Source of the DNA: Paenibacillus radicis (ex Xue et al. 2023)
GTDB lineage: Bacteria; Bacillota; Bacilli; Paenibacillales; NBRC-103111
Length of the DNA stretch: 64,000 nt
Reading direction: 5' to 3'
Assembly: GCF_024722015.1 (NCBI RefSeq)
Contig: NZ_JANQBD010000021.1
Location: 62,001 to 126,000, forward strand
Shown: piece after piece, positions 63,501-64,000 of the stretch
How positions within the stretch are numbered: position 1 is the first letter of the stretch
How the letters are laid out: each line of letters begins with the position of its first letter
Program-made: the position numbers and the translations under genes
The notes under the pieces: generated by a model
Told to the model about the DNA's origin: nothing
Databases searched by the model: none
What the model saw: only the letters and a program-made list of their open reading frames with translations

Positions 63501-63697
63501 CTACAGCGATAGGCGGATTATTGCCGATGACAATTATGGGCGGAAATTTATGGAGACCTATGGGAATTACGATCATATCAGGGTTAATTTATTCAACCTT
63601 ACTTACCTTGATTGTTGTTCCTTCGCTATTCGTAATCCTTGAAACGTGGAGGGAAAAGCGGGCGGCCAAACGAGGAGAGACCGCAGTTCACGGTTAG
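60563..63697 (+). CDS. RND-family efflux permease (AcrB/MdtC class)
   Basis: This 1044-residue proton-driven exporter has two repeats of a helix, a large extracytoplasmic domain and five more helices (about 12 helices in all). The Asp pair for proton relay is in GILVDDAIVVNDN (about residue 396). NPEIDVTVALVKTIYPGASP at the first porter domain and MALMGLVSLAGIVVRNGIIL in the second half are typical. Gram-positive members (SwrC/YerP) export lipopeptides or antimicrobials without an outer membrane channel. No HlyD/MFP adaptor gene follows, so the pump either works alone or uses one from elsewhere. Confidence 0.93.
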   Translation: MIAKLLKYRKVTLLFFCMAMLLGIVNVLTLKQRENPEIDVTVALVKTIYPGASPEKVEQLVTRPLEKKIKEMSDISIMSSTSMANVSVINVEIKPDTDIKRTWDTLRQKVQSAESELPAEAEKPVVNDDMSKIAEQILHFVVDKKEQLEPLRPMMEIWKTQLSAVPGVSDVDIIGLPEQEVAVILDTDKLDTFKLPWGIVAQSLMTKHDRVPLGTVEKGAKSFYVDMSGEWKTAEHIANTELLGLPAGSALKIRDVANVKLRPKESEVSIFHNGKPTLDLVINAKKGADIPALQHLIDVKASELRKQLPNEVQMESLFSQKESLDHLFKELGRELLIGIAAVILVCSMGLTFGTSWIVALAIPISITVGFIPVELMGIDLNQITVVAIVIVLGILVDDAIVVNDNIQRRLQLGDSPAVASLEGSRDVAISILTATIATAAAFLPLFFLKGNIGSFIRPLPVVISLTLAASMAMSLTIIPIFRQWAGERALRKKKPGLSASSEMRLHESDVQGASMTPGLLGKPIQRLSVFYGKQIHRFLKRPLLTGTAALLIGTSSFGLLPLLGVQYFPPAEKAEMLIDFKLPTGRTLAETEYTLQKAADWMQQQPGVVFVSSYSGRTTPRFYYSESDRTGTEIGQLFVKTDPKVIHTQKVISTWRQELKKLFPEDVEITPRELEQGPPVGAPIAIRISGGDLLQLRQLSHDVQDILKGIPGTISVSDDVGTDMNTFQLLPDPAKLQLYGVSEKDLSQTIRIATEGLTVTTMQKEEDLLDVTLYAKEHSADPQETMKKMYVPMQKGGTVSVRELGDIRSGQMIKSIHHRNQTRTIIVRSYTENRLPDDVVKEVKEQMSRYPIPVGYTVEYGGENEERNDAFAAIGKLSIIVVLLIYILMVMQFYCLSIPLLILSTVYLAAGGAVIGLYLTNSPIGFMALMGLVSLAGIVVRNGIILIEFIEQARKRGLALHEAVAEAGKARLRPILLTMATAIGGLLPMTIMGGNLWRPMGITIISGLIYSTLLTLIVVPSLFVILETWREKRAAKRGETAVHG

Positions 63698-63751
63698 TCC
63701 ACAATTGGAGGGGATTGTCTTGAAAAATATGAGCAAATCCCCTTCCATAAT

Positions 63752-63781
63752 TTGCTTAGATGGCGCTTTATCGGGTATACT
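63752..63781 (+). promoter_or_regulatory. Sigma-A promoter for the last gene
   Basis: TTGCTT at 63752-63757, 18 bp, then TATACT at 63776-63781. It supports a separate transcript starting just before 63819. Confidence 0.55.
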
Positions 63782-63818
63782 GAACGTAAAATGTGTTTTT
63801 AGAGACGGAGGGTTCCCA

Positions 63819-64000
63819 TTGCATAACTTGTTCGTTTATTTACATGTACTATCAGCTATTTTAATGGGTGTGTATCTGATGTTTCCTTTCTTGTCCATGC
63901 GCATCGAGGCATTGTCAGGAGCTGCACAGGTAGGATTCTTGAACGTCTTGTACGCAACTAACCGTTCAGGACAGTTGGCTCTTGTCATCGCACTGCTTTC
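63819..64000 (+). CDS. Membrane protein, N-terminal part, runs off the right edge
   Basis: From TTG 63819, preceded by GGAGGG at 63807-63812, an open frame of 60 codons reaches the edge. The visible part holds one clear helix (FVYLHVLSAILMGVYLMFPF), a short loop with charged residues (SMRIEALSG) and the start of another helix (GQLALVIALLS). It looks like a small DUF2269-type integral membrane protein. The same frame is open back to a TTG at 63720 with its own GGAGGGG. The promoter in between favours the later start. Confidence 0.6.
   Translation, partial: MHNLFVYLHVLSAILMGVYLMFPFLSMRIEALSGAAQVGFLNVLYATNRSGQLALVIALL

Overview
The window reads as chromosome of an endospore-forming, Gram-positive Firmicute, most like Paenibacillus or a close relative (Paenibacillaceae). 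The grounds are strong AGGAGG-type ribosome sites with frequent TTG/GTG starts, the gene order ytoI-ytpI / ytrI-ytrH / dnaE / accD-accA-pyk / citZ-icd-mdh, sporulation and spore-germination genes, LplB/YtcP-type sugar permeases, and YesN-like AraC regulators. No rRNA, tRNA, CRISPR array or intact transposon was seen. The assignment rests on recognised families and gene order, not on a database search.

Left part (1-18.1 kb): a carbohydrate-use region. A truncated Gfo/Idh/MocA oxidoreductase, two sugar ABC permeases, a lipoprotein binding protein, a membrane-anchored AraC regulator, an enolase-superfamily enzyme and an alpha/beta hydrolase lie on the plus strand. A DeoR regulator and a HAD phosphatase follow on the minus strand, then an acyltransferase. 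Next comes a repeat-rich stretch with a (CCCGTAA)8 tract, a GH78 alpha-L-rhamnosidase broken by one frameshift with a divergent AraC regulator, and an AprX-like intracellular subtilase.

Centre (18.2-40.7 kb): housekeeping core. It holds ytoI, ytpI, the sporulation pair ytrI-ytrH, dnaE with unusual Ala/Pro-rich insertions, a pgpA-type phosphatase with a hairpin over its ribosome site, accD-accA-pyk as an overlapping operon, a thioesterase, ppk facing ppx tail to tail, a gerPF-like germination gene behind a textbook sigma-K promoter, and the TCA genes citZ-icd-mdh. nrnA, expected between ytrI and ytpI, is absent.

Right part (40.7-64 kb): accessory functions. After a 278-bp tandem repeat come four luciferase-like flavin monooxygenases, a LysR regulator and a peptide/nickel-type ABC importer. 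These probably take up and cleave an organosulfur or similar compound. The two monooxygenase transcripts share a 33-bp operator-like motif in opposite orientation that resembles a CymR (cysteine regulon) site. Then come DinB, an Old Yellow Enzyme homologue, an MFS exporter with a divergent XRE/MmyB regulator, a GNAT enzyme, and a TetR-RND efflux operon with a visible promoter and palindromic operator.

The most striking stretch is 57.9-59.2 kb. A good sigma-A promoter is overlapped by a perfect 35-bp palindrome resembling a Zur/Fur-family box, followed by a complete cobalamin riboswitch whose kissing loop covers the ribosome site of a GTG start. The ORF that follows is short and unrecognised, and a lone [2Fe-2S] protein gene lies further down. 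This looks like a doubly controlled (metal plus B12) transcript whose original gene has been lost, or a new small target.
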